The notes beneath the pieces are model-generated. The model saw only the letters and a program-made list of their open reading frames with translations, was not told the DNA's origin and searched no databases. A stretch of DNA of 64,000 nucleotides from Pseudarthrobacter sp. NBSH8 (GTDB lineage Bacteria > Actinomycetota > Actinomycetes > Actinomycetales > Micrococcaceae). The stretch covers positions 930,001 through 994,000 of the forward strand of contig NZ_CP043178.1 in assembly GCF_014217545.1 (NCBI RefSeq), in the 5' to 3' direction. Shown one piece after another: positions 43,249-52,639 of the stretch (position 1 is the stretch's first letter; every line of letters starts with the position of its first letter). Made by a program: the position numbers and the translations under genes.

Positions 43249-45936
43249 ATGAAGTCAACGGAGTATTCCGGCAGCGATGTCGAGAAGATGGCTGACACGC
43301 TCGCAACTTTGGTGGCTGGCGGAATGACACTGCAAGGTGCCCAGACTGCCTTGACGTACGCACCAGAGGGTCTCGTGCATGCAGCGCGTGTCGTTTACGA
43401 GAAAAGGCTGAACCTCATCAAGGAAATTCCCGATCCCGGCATTTTGGCCGAACGGGAGAGGAAAGTGGGCTTCTGGTATTCCGGCCCACGCCACGACGAT
43501 GTCGTCTGGCCGACGCTTAAGGCACGGCTGCTTCAAGAACTACCAGAAAACGCAGTAAGGGGGGTTGATGCAGCCTCGTCCAAAGTAATAGGACTGGGCA
43601 GTCCTCCAGGCAAGGAAGCCATCAGCACCCGAGGTCTTGTACTTGGCTACGTCCAGAGCGGCAAGACGACTAACTTCATGTCCGTTGTTGCGAAAGCGGC
43701 CGACGTCGGATACCGACTCATCATTGTTCTCACCGGAACGACCGAAAACCTTCGCACGCAGACGCAGGATAGGATCAATGACTACCTGATCCAACCGTGC
43801 AGTTCAATCTGGCACCCGTTGACTTCCGTCGATATGGACTTCAGCGTGACCACTTCTGCTGACGCGATTCTCAGTAATCCGTCCATGCGCTCAATTGCCG
43901 TGGTTAAGAAGAATCCCTCTCGGCTCCGGCGACTACACAAATGGATCAAGACCGCATCCGCGACTACGCGGCAAAATTGTCCAATTCTGATCATTGACGA
44001 CGAAGCTGACCAAGCATCAATCGATGTAGGAACAAAACGTCAGTCGACCATTAATGGCTTAATCCGAGACCTCCTAGCCAACCCAAAAGCTGCATACATC
44101 GCATACACAGCGACACCCTTCGCAAACCTGCTTATCGATCCAAGTGTCGAACATGACCTGTATCCACGAGACTTCATCGTGGACCTACCTCGCCCCGATA
44201 ACTATTTTGGTGCGGAAAGGATATTCGGTCAGTTCGAAGCTGAGAGCCTCGAGGATTCGGTGGATGATGGCTTGGATGTAGTCCGCTTGATTTCCGATTT
44301 GGAGGTTGACTCCGTTCGCCCGCCCCGGAACAAGACGCTTCTGGAACAGTGGTCTCCCGAAGTGCCCGATGCAATGGACGTCGCAATTCGGTGGTTCCTC
44401 CTGGCCACGGCATGCCGGCGACTCCGCGCCAACAAGGTTGCCCATTCTTCAATGCTTATCCATACCTCAATGTTGGCTGGCGCGCATGAGAAGACTGCGG
44501 AAGCCGTCGTCGATCATTTGGACGGGATTAGGGCCGAGCTGGTCAATGAGGCCCAAAGCGCCTTCGACGTATTCCGCGATCTGTGGGAGTCAGAATCGGC
44601 TCGCGTGAAGGCTGACTCATTTGGACATCAGCCGATCGAATTCGGCGATCTCATGCCGCACCTGATTGAGACAGCCCGTGCAACCAAAGTTGTTGTGGAT
44701 AACTATCAATCAAGCGACCGCTTGGTGTACGACAAGGAGCATCCGCAGACGGCCATCGTCATCGGTGGCAACACGCTTTCCCGTGGATTGACGCTCGAAG
44801 GCCTCACCTCGAGCTACTTCGTCCGTGCCTCAACGGCGTATGACACGCTGCTTCAAATGGGACGCTGGTTTGGATACCGAGTCGGCTACGAAGATCTGAT
44901 CCGCATCTGGATGAGTTCTGAGCTGAAAAGCTGGTTCCTCATGCTGTCCATTGTGGAAGCCGAGATTCGCGAGGAGATCAAAGTCTACGAAGCGGAGGGT
45001 AAGACGCCGGCAGAACTTCCTGTCAAGATCCGGACCCATCCGCAAATGTCAGTCACGTCAGCCGCGAAAATGCGTTCCGCTGTCAAAGCGCAAGTCAGTT
45101 ATTCAGGACGTCGTGTCCAAACAATCATGTTCAACGAAGACGACGGCGCTTGGCTGGAAAGCAACATCACGGCAACCAAAAACCTGTTTGAGCGTCTGAT
45201 TAGCAATGGCCATCACGAAAACGAACTGGAATCCTCTCGGCGCGGATTCCGTGACGTGTCGGCTGACGAAATTCTGGACTTCCTGGATGGTTACAGGGTC
45301 CACGATGCGGCAAAGTCCATTGATAAGGACGCTATCAGCCGCTACATCGAGAAGGAACGTGCCGAAGGCGACTTGAAACGCTGGGAGATTGTACTGATGG
45401 AGCCCCTCAACGGCGAAGGGCAGCTGGATCTTGGGCTCGCCGGGAAAGTCCGACTCCTGCGCCGTAAGAAGATGTACATCCCCAGCGACGACGGGACGGC
45501 CAATCTAAAGGCAGTCGCTTCGACGTCCGACCGCGTTGCTGATCTTGATGTCGGATTGGACTTTATCCGGAAATCGCTGAATCTAAAGTCCACAGACAAA
45601 ATCACGGACCGACAGTTGCTGCAATTCCGCCAACTGCGGCAGGCGACGGATCGAAAGGGTCTCCTTTGCATCTATCCCATCGCCAAGGAATCCGACCCAG
45701 ACCTAGATAAATCCGCGCTGGAACCCGCAGCGAACCGGAGAGTTCCGCTATTCGCGGCTGCCGACGTCGTAGGGCTCTGCTTCATGTTCCCCGATTCGCG
45801 CAATCCTCGATCAGTCGTCGACTACGTCGCCGCCAAGATAGACACTGAATACCTTGAAGCTCTAGAAGAGGAACTGGAAGCGGCCGATAAATTGGATGAA
45901 GCGAAGGCAATCGAAGACGAGCTGGTGAAAGCATGA
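43249..45936 (+). CDS. Z1 domain superfamily II helicase/ATPase
   Basis: An 895-residue protein. ATG 43249 is preferred; TTG 43216 in the same frame is possible. Helicase motifs: Walker A GYVQSGKT (residues 133-140), motif II LIIDDEADQ (247-255), motif III AYTATP (285-290), then in the Z1 half GGNTLSRGLTLEGL (near 510) and motif VI QMGRWFGYR (near 540). Z1 ATPases are known from restriction-modification-like operons with MORC-type GHKL proteins. It probably translocates on DNA for the nuclease encoded next, to which it is coupled by an ATGA overlap. The last ~60 residues are strongly acidic. Confidence 0.9.
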   Translation: MKSTEYSGSDVEKMADTLATLVAGGMTLQGAQTALTYAPEGLVHAARVVYEKRLNLIKEIPDPGILAERERKVGFWYSGPRHDDVVWPTLKARLLQELPENAVRGVDAASSKVIGLGSPPGKEAISTRGLVLGYVQSGKTTNFMSVVAKAADVGYRLIIVLTGTTENLRTQTQDRINDYLIQPCSSIWHPLTSVDMDFSVTTSADAILSNPSMRSIAVVKKNPSRLRRLHKWIKTASATTRQNCPILIIDDEADQASIDVGTKRQSTINGLIRDLLANPKAAYIAYTATPFANLLIDPSVEHDLYPRDFIVDLPRPDNYFGAERIFGQFEAESLEDSVDDGLDVVRLISDLEVDSVRPPRNKTLLEQWSPEVPDAMDVAIRWFLLATACRRLRANKVAHSSMLIHTSMLAGAHEKTAEAVVDHLDGIRAELVNEAQSAFDVFRDLWESESARVKADSFGHQPIEFGDLMPHLIETARATKVVVDNYQSSDRLVYDKEHPQTAIVIGGNTLSRGLTLEGLTSSYFVRASTAYDTLLQMGRWFGYRVGYEDLIRIWMSSELKSWFLMLSIVEAEIREEIKVYEAEGKTPAELPVKIRTHPQMSVTSAAKMRSAVKAQVSYSGRRVQTIMFNEDDGAWLESNITATKNLFERLISNGHHENELESSRRGFRDVSADEILDFLDGYRVHDAAKSIDKDAISRYIEKERAEGDLKRWEIVLMEPLNGEGQLDLGLAGKVRLLRRKKMYIPSDDGTANLKAVASTSDRVADLDVGLDFIRKSLNLKSTDKITDRQLLQFRQLRQATDRKGLLCIYPIAKESDPDLDKSALEPAANRRVPLFAAADVVGLCFMFPDSRNPRSVVDYVAAKIDTEYLEALEEELEAADKLDEAKAIEDELVKA

Positions 45937-46925
45937 GAGAGTCATCGTCTTCAGTCTTTGATTTCCTTGCCAAGGATGTCTCTGCCGCGGGAAGCTTCCA
46001 TTCCCGGAAATCTGGCATATCTGCGGCGGAAGGCGAGGTGCTTTGTGCCGTTGACGCCGGAGGGCGCCCCACGGTGCTCGTCCCAGTGGAAATATCAAAC
46101 GGCGGCCCGCTGGACTGGCATAGTAAGTCGCTGTCACTGCAGACACTTGAGCTGGTTGTTGATGGCGTGCAACGGCCTTTCATGATTCTCCGCTGTATCG
46201 ACCCGAAGCTGCACCACCAGTTCGGGCTACTGGCGGACGACGTTCTGAATGCCATAGAACTGGACCCCGAAAGGGCACCAAACGCAGTTTCGGCGACCTT
46301 AGACCGCTGGAAGAATCTCTTTGAGGCCGATCGGGGAGCCCTCTTGGGGCCCGAGCAGTTGGCAGGCATAATGGCGGAGCTCTCAGTCCTCCACGAGCTC
46401 GTAAGATGTCACGGACCTCAGGCCATATCTGCGTGGCAAGGGCCCCACGGCAACCGACACGATTTCGTATTCGCGGACTGTTCCATTGAGGTGAAGGCTA
46501 CGACCAATCACAACAACATGGTGGTTACCATTCATGGAGGCCGTCAGCTGGCTGCGCCGGATCGGGGCGACCTGTACCTTCGGGCCCTCCAACTGGAGCG
46601 CTCGCCAAACGGCACATCAGTCCCCGGTAAGGTCGAGGAGCTGATCGCATTAGGTGTTTCCAGGCTTGAGCTTCTGACGGTGCTAGGCGGCGCACACTAT
46701 TCGGATGCCGAGTCGTCTGCATACGAAGGAGTTAAATTTTCCACGCTGTCCACGGGATCGTATTTGGTTGACGTCAGCTTCCCGCGAATTACCGCGGAAA
46801 CCTTGATTCCGTCCGGCACTATTGAGCGGCTTGGCAGTATTTCTTACTCCATTGACCTTGGCCATATGGAGGAGGCTGACCTCGACCTGTCGACGGTCCT
46901 AATAGCGAACAGTGGGCAAAACTGA
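45933..46925 (+). CDS. DUF4420 PD-(D/E)XK motif endonuclease
   Basis: A 330-residue nuclease. The PD-(D/E)XK core is readable: Glu149 in GIMAELSVL, Asp177 in NRHDFVF and Glu186-x-Lys188 in SIEVKATT. The N-terminal ~120 residues form the family's own beta-rich domain. It is the likely DNA-cleaving subunit of the system. Start ATG 45933 overlaps the helicase stop (ATGA) and its TGA overlaps the next ATG (TGATG), so helicase, nuclease and GHKL ATPase are made together. Confidence 0.88.
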   Translation: MRESSSSVFDFLAKDVSAAGSFHSRKSGISAAEGEVLCAVDAGGRPTVLVPVEISNGGPLDWHSKSLSLQTLELVVDGVQRPFMILRCIDPKLHHQFGLLADDVLNAIELDPERAPNAVSATLDRWKNLFEADRGALLGPEQLAGIMAELSVLHELVRCHGPQAISAWQGPHGNRHDFVFADCSIEVKATTNHNNMVVTIHGGRQLAAPDRGDLYLRALQLERSPNGTSVPGKVEELIALGVSRLELLTVLGGAHYSDAESSAYEGVKFSTLSTGSYLVDVSFPRITAETLIPSGTIERLGSISYSIDLGHMEEADLDLSTVLIANSGQN

Positions 46926-48760
46926 TGTTGTCGTTGTATAGGCAGCAGTACGGCGCTGATGGCGGCCTGGATGCGCGTTCTGCAGACAACGCCATCGGGC
47001 GTACGTCGCTTGGGCTCTGGGATCTTGTGCTTCGCGAGTCTCTGCAGAATAGTTGGGATGCGCGGACTGAAAAGAATGGACGAATCTCATTTGCTGTAGA
47101 CGAGTATGAAATGTCGATGGAACAAACTCGCATTTTGACTCGAGACGTCTTTGGCGAACTGCCGCCGCATTGCAAATCTACCCATCTTGACAAACACATT
47201 TTCGATCGCCGAATGAGAGTTCTCATCATTTCGGATACAGGAACACGCGGCTTGGGAGGTCCTATTCGGGCCGATGTATCAGGGACGTCGGGCGAGCGAC
47301 GGGACTTCGTCGACTTCGTCCGGAACCTTGGCCGTTCGACCACCAAGGGCCTAGAGGGTGGAACTTATGGACTCGGTAAGGGTGTTTTGTACAGGGCAAG
47401 CCAAATGGGCCTTTGCCTTGTCTACTCACAGGCGCGTCAAAATGGATCGATTGAGCCTCGCTTGATTGGCGTGTCAGGAGGTGATGGGGACTATGACGAT
47501 GATGACAGACGGTACACGGGGCGGAACTGGTGGGGGGTGCCCGGCGCAGACGGGATCGTAGATCCACTCACCGGTCAAAGCGCTCGTGAGCTAGCTGAGA
47601 GTCTGGGAATGCGAATTCCGGCGGGCGACGAAACCGGCACGAGCATCATGGTTGTTGCACCGGACTTTGCTGGTGTCACGAACGGCCGTGATCGGGTGGC
47701 AGCGATCGCTGAAGCTGCTCTGAAATGGGCGTGGCCACACGCCCTTGATATGGGAAACGGTCCAAATATTCGGTTTGAGTTCACTGCAGAGAACAACTCG
47801 ATCCCTGGCCCAGAGCCGTTGAACCATCCGGTCTATCGTGAGTTTGCCTCGGCGTACATGGAGTGCCGCAAGCGGATCATGGATCCGAGCCATGAAAGCA
47901 ATTGGCAGACTACGTTTACACCGATTCGAAGCTTGCGGCCAAATCAAAGTCTGGGACTCTTGACACACCGTATCAACCACACTCCGGTGGCAACCGGATC
48001 CGAACTTGAGAACACTGTTGCCCTATTACGGGATCCGCGGATGGTGGTGAAGTATCTTCCAATTTCGGCTCAGCCGAACGGAGTGCCCGTCTTTGGTGTA
48101 TTCATTTCGGCGCCCGACATGAACGAAAAGTTCGCCAAATCGGAACCTGTGACCCATGACGACTGGGTATATCAGCAAGCCGCATTGGGCAGAAATTCTC
48201 CGAACCCCGTCAGGATCGCCTTAGACAAAATTCGCGAAACCTTCCGGGTGCTGTCGGTCCAAGGCGCCAAAGCAGGCAGCGGTGTTGCCTCCAAAGGTGC
48301 CTCTAGGGTGTCAGCGGCCCTAGGCAGCCTGCTTTCCGGCTTCTCGGGTAGTGGGGCCGAACAGCAAGCACTGGGCTCGTCTGATGGGCTAAGTGCAAAG
48401 CGCCCGCGGAAGGCATCCATCCGTCAACTCGCTGAATCGTCCTTGGACCTGTTGGACGGCGAGATGGTAGCAAGATTCGGATTCGCTGTGACTGGAGGGC
48501 GGCCAGGAAACGCTGTGGCAGTCCGTGTTGCCGCCCGTGTCGTTACGGAGTCTGGAGGGAATGAGTCGGTCAGCCCTGCCGACGCCGAGATGCCTCGTTT
48601 TATCGGGTGGATGTCATCAGGTGGGCAGCTCTCCTCTGGGGAAGTGTTGACGGTGCCTGTGCCGAGCGATGATGAGATCACAGCCGTGTTCACTCAGCCT
48701 GCCGATACGGCAATCCGTGTCACGGCCACCGTGGAGGAGCTTGAAATTGCGGGGAGTTAG
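46925..48760 (+). CDS. MORC/MutL-type GHKL ATPase
   Basis: A 611-residue protein with an N-terminal GHKL ATPase: N box RESLQNSWDAR (Glu38, Asn42, Asp45), G1 box ISDTGTRGLGG (from Asp104) and G2 box GGTYGLGKG (145-153). An acidic loop (GDYDDDDRR) lies near 195. The C-terminal ~200 residues have a Ser/Ala/Gly-rich linker and a beta domain (FAVTGGRPGNAVAVRVAARV). Such ATPases act as ATP-gated DNA clamps in restriction systems related to eukaryotic MORC proteins. It is the third gene of the operon. Confidence 0.9.
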   Translation: MLSLYRQQYGADGGLDARSADNAIGRTSLGLWDLVLRESLQNSWDARTEKNGRISFAVDEYEMSMEQTRILTRDVFGELPPHCKSTHLDKHIFDRRMRVLIISDTGTRGLGGPIRADVSGTSGERRDFVDFVRNLGRSTTKGLEGGTYGLGKGVLYRASQMGLCLVYSQARQNGSIEPRLIGVSGGDGDYDDDDRRYTGRNWWGVPGADGIVDPLTGQSARELAESLGMRIPAGDETGTSIMVVAPDFAGVTNGRDRVAAIAEAALKWAWPHALDMGNGPNIRFEFTAENNSIPGPEPLNHPVYREFASAYMECRKRIMDPSHESNWQTTFTPIRSLRPNQSLGLLTHRINHTPVATGSELENTVALLRDPRMVVKYLPISAQPNGVPVFGVFISAPDMNEKFAKSEPVTHDDWVYQQAALGRNSPNPVRIALDKIRETFRVLSVQGAKAGSGVASKGASRVSAALGSLLSGFSGSGAEQQALGSSDGLSAKRPRKASIRQLAESSLDLLDGEMVARFGFAVTGGRPGNAVAVRVAARVVTESGGNESVSPADAEMPRFIGWMSSGGQLSSGEVLTVPVPSDDEITAVFTQPADTAIRVTATVEELEIAGS

Positions 48761-49628
48761 TTTCGGGCACCTAACGTTACCCATTGAGGAGGTGTCGACG
48801 CTCTCATGGGACGTCTCTGTCGGTGAAACGCTTCTGTCTGATGGCGAGACTCTGGCTGAGAATTGGACATACTATGACGACATCTATATCAAATGCTCGT
48901 ATCAGTTGGATCTCACGGATGCCTTGCACCGGCTGCGGCTGCCGCCAGGCGCACGCCTAGGGGCAGTAATCATCGCCCGTTCCTCAGGAACGCCGCTTAT
49001 CACGATCTCTGAAGTCGTCGACGTCCGCGGTGGCCGCCAGCAGGTCTACTTGACGGTACCGGCGGATCAGGTTTCCGGGACGCTGTCCCTGGAATTCCAG
49101 ATATCGGTCCTCGCTATAGGGCATGCGGTGGAAAGTCCCTTTGCGCCGAAGAGGCTCGGAAACACTGTCTTTCGAGTTGATCGAAAGATTGTTCTGGAGG
49201 GCACTGCTCCTCGTCTGCCAATGCTTCCGGTGAGTTTTGCGGACCACGGAATAGCCGGCTCGAGCAGATCACTTTGGTGGCTCCGGCTGACGACGCGTGA
49301 TTTGGGAGCAAGCGCATCTGCCGCAATTTGGCTATGGCTAAATGTCGACAACCCATTCATCTCCCGGATGCTCGAAGATTCAGACTCCGCGGAGTCTGCT
49401 GCATGGCTGAGGTTTCTTGAACTGGATTTCATCCGCCAACTGCTTCGCGAGGCGCTCAGCAGCGACGAGTTGAGCCTTCAAACGGACTATCCCGAGGAAT
49501 CTCTCGGATACGTGCTGAGCAGTGTGGTCCGGCTCTTGGGCGAATCCTTAGACCAGGTCCAACAGCGGTATCAAGAGGATCCTGGCCGCGTCGAGGCCGA
49601 GCTCCAATCGAAAGTTGGTGCCAAATAA
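48747..49628 (+). CDS. uncharacterised protein of the Z1/GHKL operon
   Basis: A 293-residue protein I do not recognise. TTG 48747 is chosen because GGAGGA (48733-48738) sits 8 bases upstream inside the GHKL gene; the two genes overlap by 14 bases. The first ~170 residues are rich in beta strands (LGAVIIARSSGTPLITISEV, VYLTVPADQ) like a ligand or capsid-type sandwich; the last ~100 are helical (LRFLELDFIRQLLREAL). Conserved place in the operon implies a system-specific subunit, perhaps target recognition or assembly. Confidence 0.75.
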   Translation: MRGVSFGHLTLPIEEVSTLSWDVSVGETLLSDGETLAENWTYYDDIYIKCSYQLDLTDALHRLRLPPGARLGAVIIARSSGTPLITISEVVDVRGGRQQVYLTVPADQVSGTLSLEFQISVLAIGHAVESPFAPKRLGNTVFRVDRKIVLEGTAPRLPMLPVSFADHGIAGSSRSLWWLRLTTRDLGASASAAIWLWLNVDNPFISRMLEDSDSAESAAWLRFLELDFIRQLLREALSSDELSLQTDYPEESLGYVLSSVVRLLGESLDQVQQRYQEDPGRVEAELQSKVGAK

Positions 49629-49629
49629 A

Positions 49630-50481
49630 GTGGCGGAAATTCAAACGTTGCTGTGCTACCCTCGTATGCCGCTGTACGAGGCAGCTCAAACTTGGGAGGT
49701 GCTCCGCGGTCAGAGTTTGGGAGAGATCGGTTCTTCCCTTGATCTCAGTACTATTCAGGCGCAGTACTACCCCCTTGCCCGGCAGCGTGCAAGTGCCGAA
49801 GAGCTACTTGGGCTCCGGGGGAAGATCGTGGGTATTGCTGAGGAATTCGGATTCCCATCAGCGGTGAGCAGCAAAGTACTCGTTGAATTCGATCGATCCG
49901 TTGGGCCAGAGGTTCATGCCCAGATGACCATCATGCCCGCCGATGCGTCGTCGATAGATGTTTGGAATTTCATCAACACGGCCGTTGTACCCGACGTTGT
50001 CCTCTGGCGGTATGGACGATTCCACACTCAAAGCAAGAAGTGGAATATCTCTGAGGATCGCTTGTTTGACATGACAAGGACAACAATCGGCCGGCTTTGG
50101 TGGAGGGTTCATCTTCTTGGTCCCGAACTTGCACGCAAGCTCGGTGAAGATGAAGTTGTAAACCTGCTCGAAAAGCCCCGCATTGGCGGCTATCCGGTTC
50201 TTTCCCGCGCGATGGGTGGGCGTCTGTTGGCGTTTGCCTCGGAATCAAACACGGGACGCCGCATGGAACTCTTCCGAGATGCTACGAAACGTCTGCTCCG
50301 CAAGATGGCTGTCCAATCCGTCTTTGTGATGACGCCTGAGCAGATTGACGAGTTCGTCACCTCCTTGTTCCTGGAGTCCGCGACGGCCTTGGATATCTCT
50401 CCGCTAGGGGCCCCGACGAAACCAGCGAATGACGTGGTTTCGCCGGAACGTGGATTGACTGCTGATTGGCCGGTTTTCTGA
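49630..50481 (+). CDS. uncharacterised protein of the Z1/GHKL operon (DUF6339-like)
   Basis: A ~283-residue protein beginning at GTG 49630 (TTG 49615, overlapping the previous gene, is possible). It has ICYPRMP-like LLCYPRMPLYEAAQ at the start, VDVWNFINTAVVPDVVLWRYG in the middle and RLFDMTRTTIGRLWWR, a pattern I recall from DUF6339 proteins that accompany such operons. No catalytic motif is apparent. It ends 45 bases from the convergent methyltransferase gene. Confidence 0.72.
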   Translation: MAEIQTLLCYPRMPLYEAAQTWEVLRGQSLGEIGSSLDLSTIQAQYYPLARQRASAEELLGLRGKIVGIAEEFGFPSAVSSKVLVEFDRSVGPEVHAQMTIMPADASSIDVWNFINTAVVPDVVLWRYGRFHTQSKKWNISEDRLFDMTRTTIGRLWWRVHLLGPELARKLGEDEVVNLLEKPRIGGYPVLSRAMGGRLLAFASESNTGRRMELFRDATKRLLRKMAVQSVFVMTPEQIDEFVTSLFLESATALDISPLGAPTKPANDVVSPERGLTADWPVF

Positions 50482-50526
50482 GAATGCCTCGGCAGTAGCC
50501 GACCACGCCAACAGGGTTCCGCACAC

Positions 50527-52029
50527 TCAGTCCTCCAGTCGTCCCAGCATCTCGGCCACCACATCACCAATCTGTTTGGAAAGCAGCGGGGGCACGGCGT
50601 TCCCTACTTGATGGAATTGTTGCGTCCTGGGACCTTCAAAAAAGTAGTTGTCAGGGAAAGATTGGAGTCGCGCGGCTTCGCGTACCGTAAGGCTGCGTGT
50701 CTGCTCCGGATCCGGGTGAATGTAATAGTGCCCATCTTTGGAGATGTGTGAAACCACCGTTGTAGCTGGTGCATCCCAAACCTGCACTCTAAAGCGGTCT
50801 GTAAAGGGGGGCCGCTCGCTACCGACGTTTTTGTGTTCGGGGTGGAGCGACGTCGGCAGGTCCGTGTACTTTGGGCTCTTGCCCAGTCGTTCCGCAAGCG
50901 CCGCGAGTACGCGGTAACGTGCCAAGTCAGAAACCATGTGGGCACGCGGTTCGTGTTGGATAGGCTCGCTAAGCCTTTTGTCATGGATCCACGCCTCATA
51001 CTCATCCACAGCGAGAGCTCCGGCCTTCACAGGTTCGGGCTTGGTGCCTATTTCGACCGCTCGAACGCTCTCGAGTGCCTCGTTCTGAAGAGCCTCCCAG
51101 TCCAGCTCGACTTTCGGCCTTCTCTTCGACTTCGCCGCTCGCGCACTCGGCATTGTTTGTACAGCAGCTCGAACAGTAACTGCCCCGTCTGCTTTGGCGA
51201 GCACGTGTCGCGGAAGGCTTGCTGCGACATCACTTCGAACTCCAAGCAGAATCACGCGGTGCCGCCTCTGCGGCACTCCGTATTCTTCTGAACGAATGAT
51301 GAAGTCCGAGGGTTCCAAGTCTTGCGGCTCGGCGTCCACGACTAATGATCGGATTTCGTAGCTGGTGCCACCAGGGAGGCGCTTGAGGTCACCCAAGATC
51401 GTTTGGAACATGCTGCTGTTGCCATTTTTCGACGAGAGAAGCCCCTTCACGTTCTCCATCACAAAAATCGTGGGCTTGAATTTGCCGAGGATGTGGAGGT
51501 ACTCACGGTAGAGGAAATGCTTGTGATCTGCCGCGAACAACTCGTCGCCCGTTCTGCGTGACCGCCCGGCAAGGGAATATGCTTGGCACGGCGGACCCCC
51601 AATGAGCGCCCAATGTCCCCGCTCATTCTCTGGCCCGAGCTGCCGTTCGATGAAGTTGTCCACCTTGGGTCGGTTGTCCTCCCCAAGCTCGACCTGGTAG
51701 ACGTGCGCTTTCGCAGTTTCATAGGCCTCTTTAAAGTCACCCGTGAGGACAGACTGCCACGCCTTTTTGCCTTGGATATAGTCGAAGTAGGGCTGCAGAT
51801 CGCCCCCAGATCGAACGAGCTCCCGGTATGTTGCACGCAGCCTCAGCGTCTGGCAGGCCAAGCTATCCATCTCAAACGACGCCAACGCTTTGAAGACGAA
51901 GTCGCCCGACTCATCTCGTACGCTGGAAAAACCCTCGTTCAAGCCGCCTGGCCCGGCGAAAAGGTCGATTACTGGAAACACTTGCACCCCTTGATCTTTG
52001 GCTTCCAAGATACCAGGCCCCGACGACAT
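50527..52029 (-). CDS. DNA (cytosine-5) methyltransferase
   Basis: A 500-residue C5 methyltransferase. Motif I is VIDLFAGPGGLNEGF, the catalytic PPCQ has Cys148, motif VI is MENVKG (192-194), motif VIII QRRHRVILLG, and motifs IX-X include RSLTVREAARLQSFPD and QVGNAVPPLLSKQIG. The target-recognition region lies between VIII and IX (about residues 290-400). It should mark host DNA against the adjacent nuclease. It runs towards the operon, so it is controlled separately. Confidence 0.93.
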   Translation of the reverse strand: MSSGPGILEAKDQGVQVFPVIDLFAGPGGLNEGFSSVRDESGDFVFKALASFEMDSLACQTLRLRATYRELVRSGGDLQPYFDYIQGKKAWQSVLTGDFKEAYETAKAHVYQVELGEDNRPKVDNFIERQLGPENERGHWALIGGPPCQAYSLAGRSRRTGDELFAADHKHFLYREYLHILGKFKPTIFVMENVKGLLSSKNGNSSMFQTILGDLKRLPGGTSYEIRSLVVDAEPQDLEPSDFIIRSEEYGVPQRRHRVILLGVRSDVAASLPRHVLAKADGAVTVRAAVQTMPSARAAKSKRRPKVELDWEALQNEALESVRAVEIGTKPEPVKAGALAVDEYEAWIHDKRLSEPIQHEPRAHMVSDLARYRVLAALAERLGKSPKYTDLPTSLHPEHKNVGSERPPFTDRFRVQVWDAPATTVVSHISKDGHYYIHPDPEQTRSLTVREAARLQSFPDNYFFEGPRTQQFHQVGNAVPPLLSKQIGDVVAEMLGRLED

Positions 52030-52190
52030 CGTTCGTTCAGCGGCCGCCAGCTAAGAGGTGTGTGCCTGGTTCGATTCCGTGTGGGTGGCACCAACGCATT
52101 ACGCCAGCAGCGAGCAACAAAGCCGGGCGTCAGTCCGGCCTGTATCTTCCTCTTGGGGGTGTCCCCATTCACACAACGCAGGGAGACAGC

Positions 52191-52496
52191 ATGACTGAGG
52201 TTTGGGTTAAGACAAGCGACAACAGGCAGAAGATTCGCGCCAGCGACATTTCCATCGTCGGCATCCTTACGGGCGGCCGCGACGCGCTGGTCGAGGTCAC
52301 TGCCCTCGGCAACAAGCACGTTATCGCACGCAAGAAGGAAGCTGTTGCGGCGGGTGATGACTTCCACAGCGATAAGGTTCTCGACGTTGCGTCGGATATC
52401 GCTGACGACTTCCTCAACACCGTTTACCGCATTAGCGACACAGGTGCGGCCTACTACGAGATCGGCTTCGACGGCTCGGATTGGCAAATCTTGTAA
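52191..52496 (+). CDS. small phage-type hypothetical protein
   Basis: A 101-residue acidic protein from ATG 52191 with AGGGAGA upstream. It starts MTEVWVKTSDNRQKIRASD and ends YYEIGFDGSDWQIL. I do not recognise the family. A clear phage-like terminator and a phage tail fragment follow, which suggests prophage origin. Confidence 0.65.
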   Translation: MTEVWVKTSDNRQKIRASDISIVGILTGGRDALVEVTALGNKHVIARKKEAVAAGDDFHSDKVLDVASDIADDFLNTVYRISDTGAAYYEIGFDGSDWQIL

Positions 52497-52529
52497 TGAA
52501 ACTTCGGCGCAACCGCGCCAACACAAACA

Positions 52530-52562
52530 GGTCCACCTGGTTATTCCGGTGGGCCTTTTTGT
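52530..52562 (+). terminator. rho-independent terminator
   Basis: GGTCCACC pairs with GGTGGGCC (one G-T pair) around a 10-base loop, followed by a run of T. It follows the small gene at 52191. Confidence 0.75.
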
Positions 52563-52639
52563 TTGTCTAAAGCCAGTTCCGCCCCTAGGGCCGTCAGCCC
52601 TTAGGAGGCACTGCGTGACTCTGGTGAAAGTTCTCTGAC

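Noticed and set aside
52058..52094. tRNA-like T-arm (GGTTCGATTCC) followed by GGTGGCACCA
   Set aside because: The T stem has a mismatch and CCA is out of register, and no matching 5' acceptor or anticodon arm lies within 90 bases. It could be a worn att-site tRNA end, but I cannot support a tRNA.
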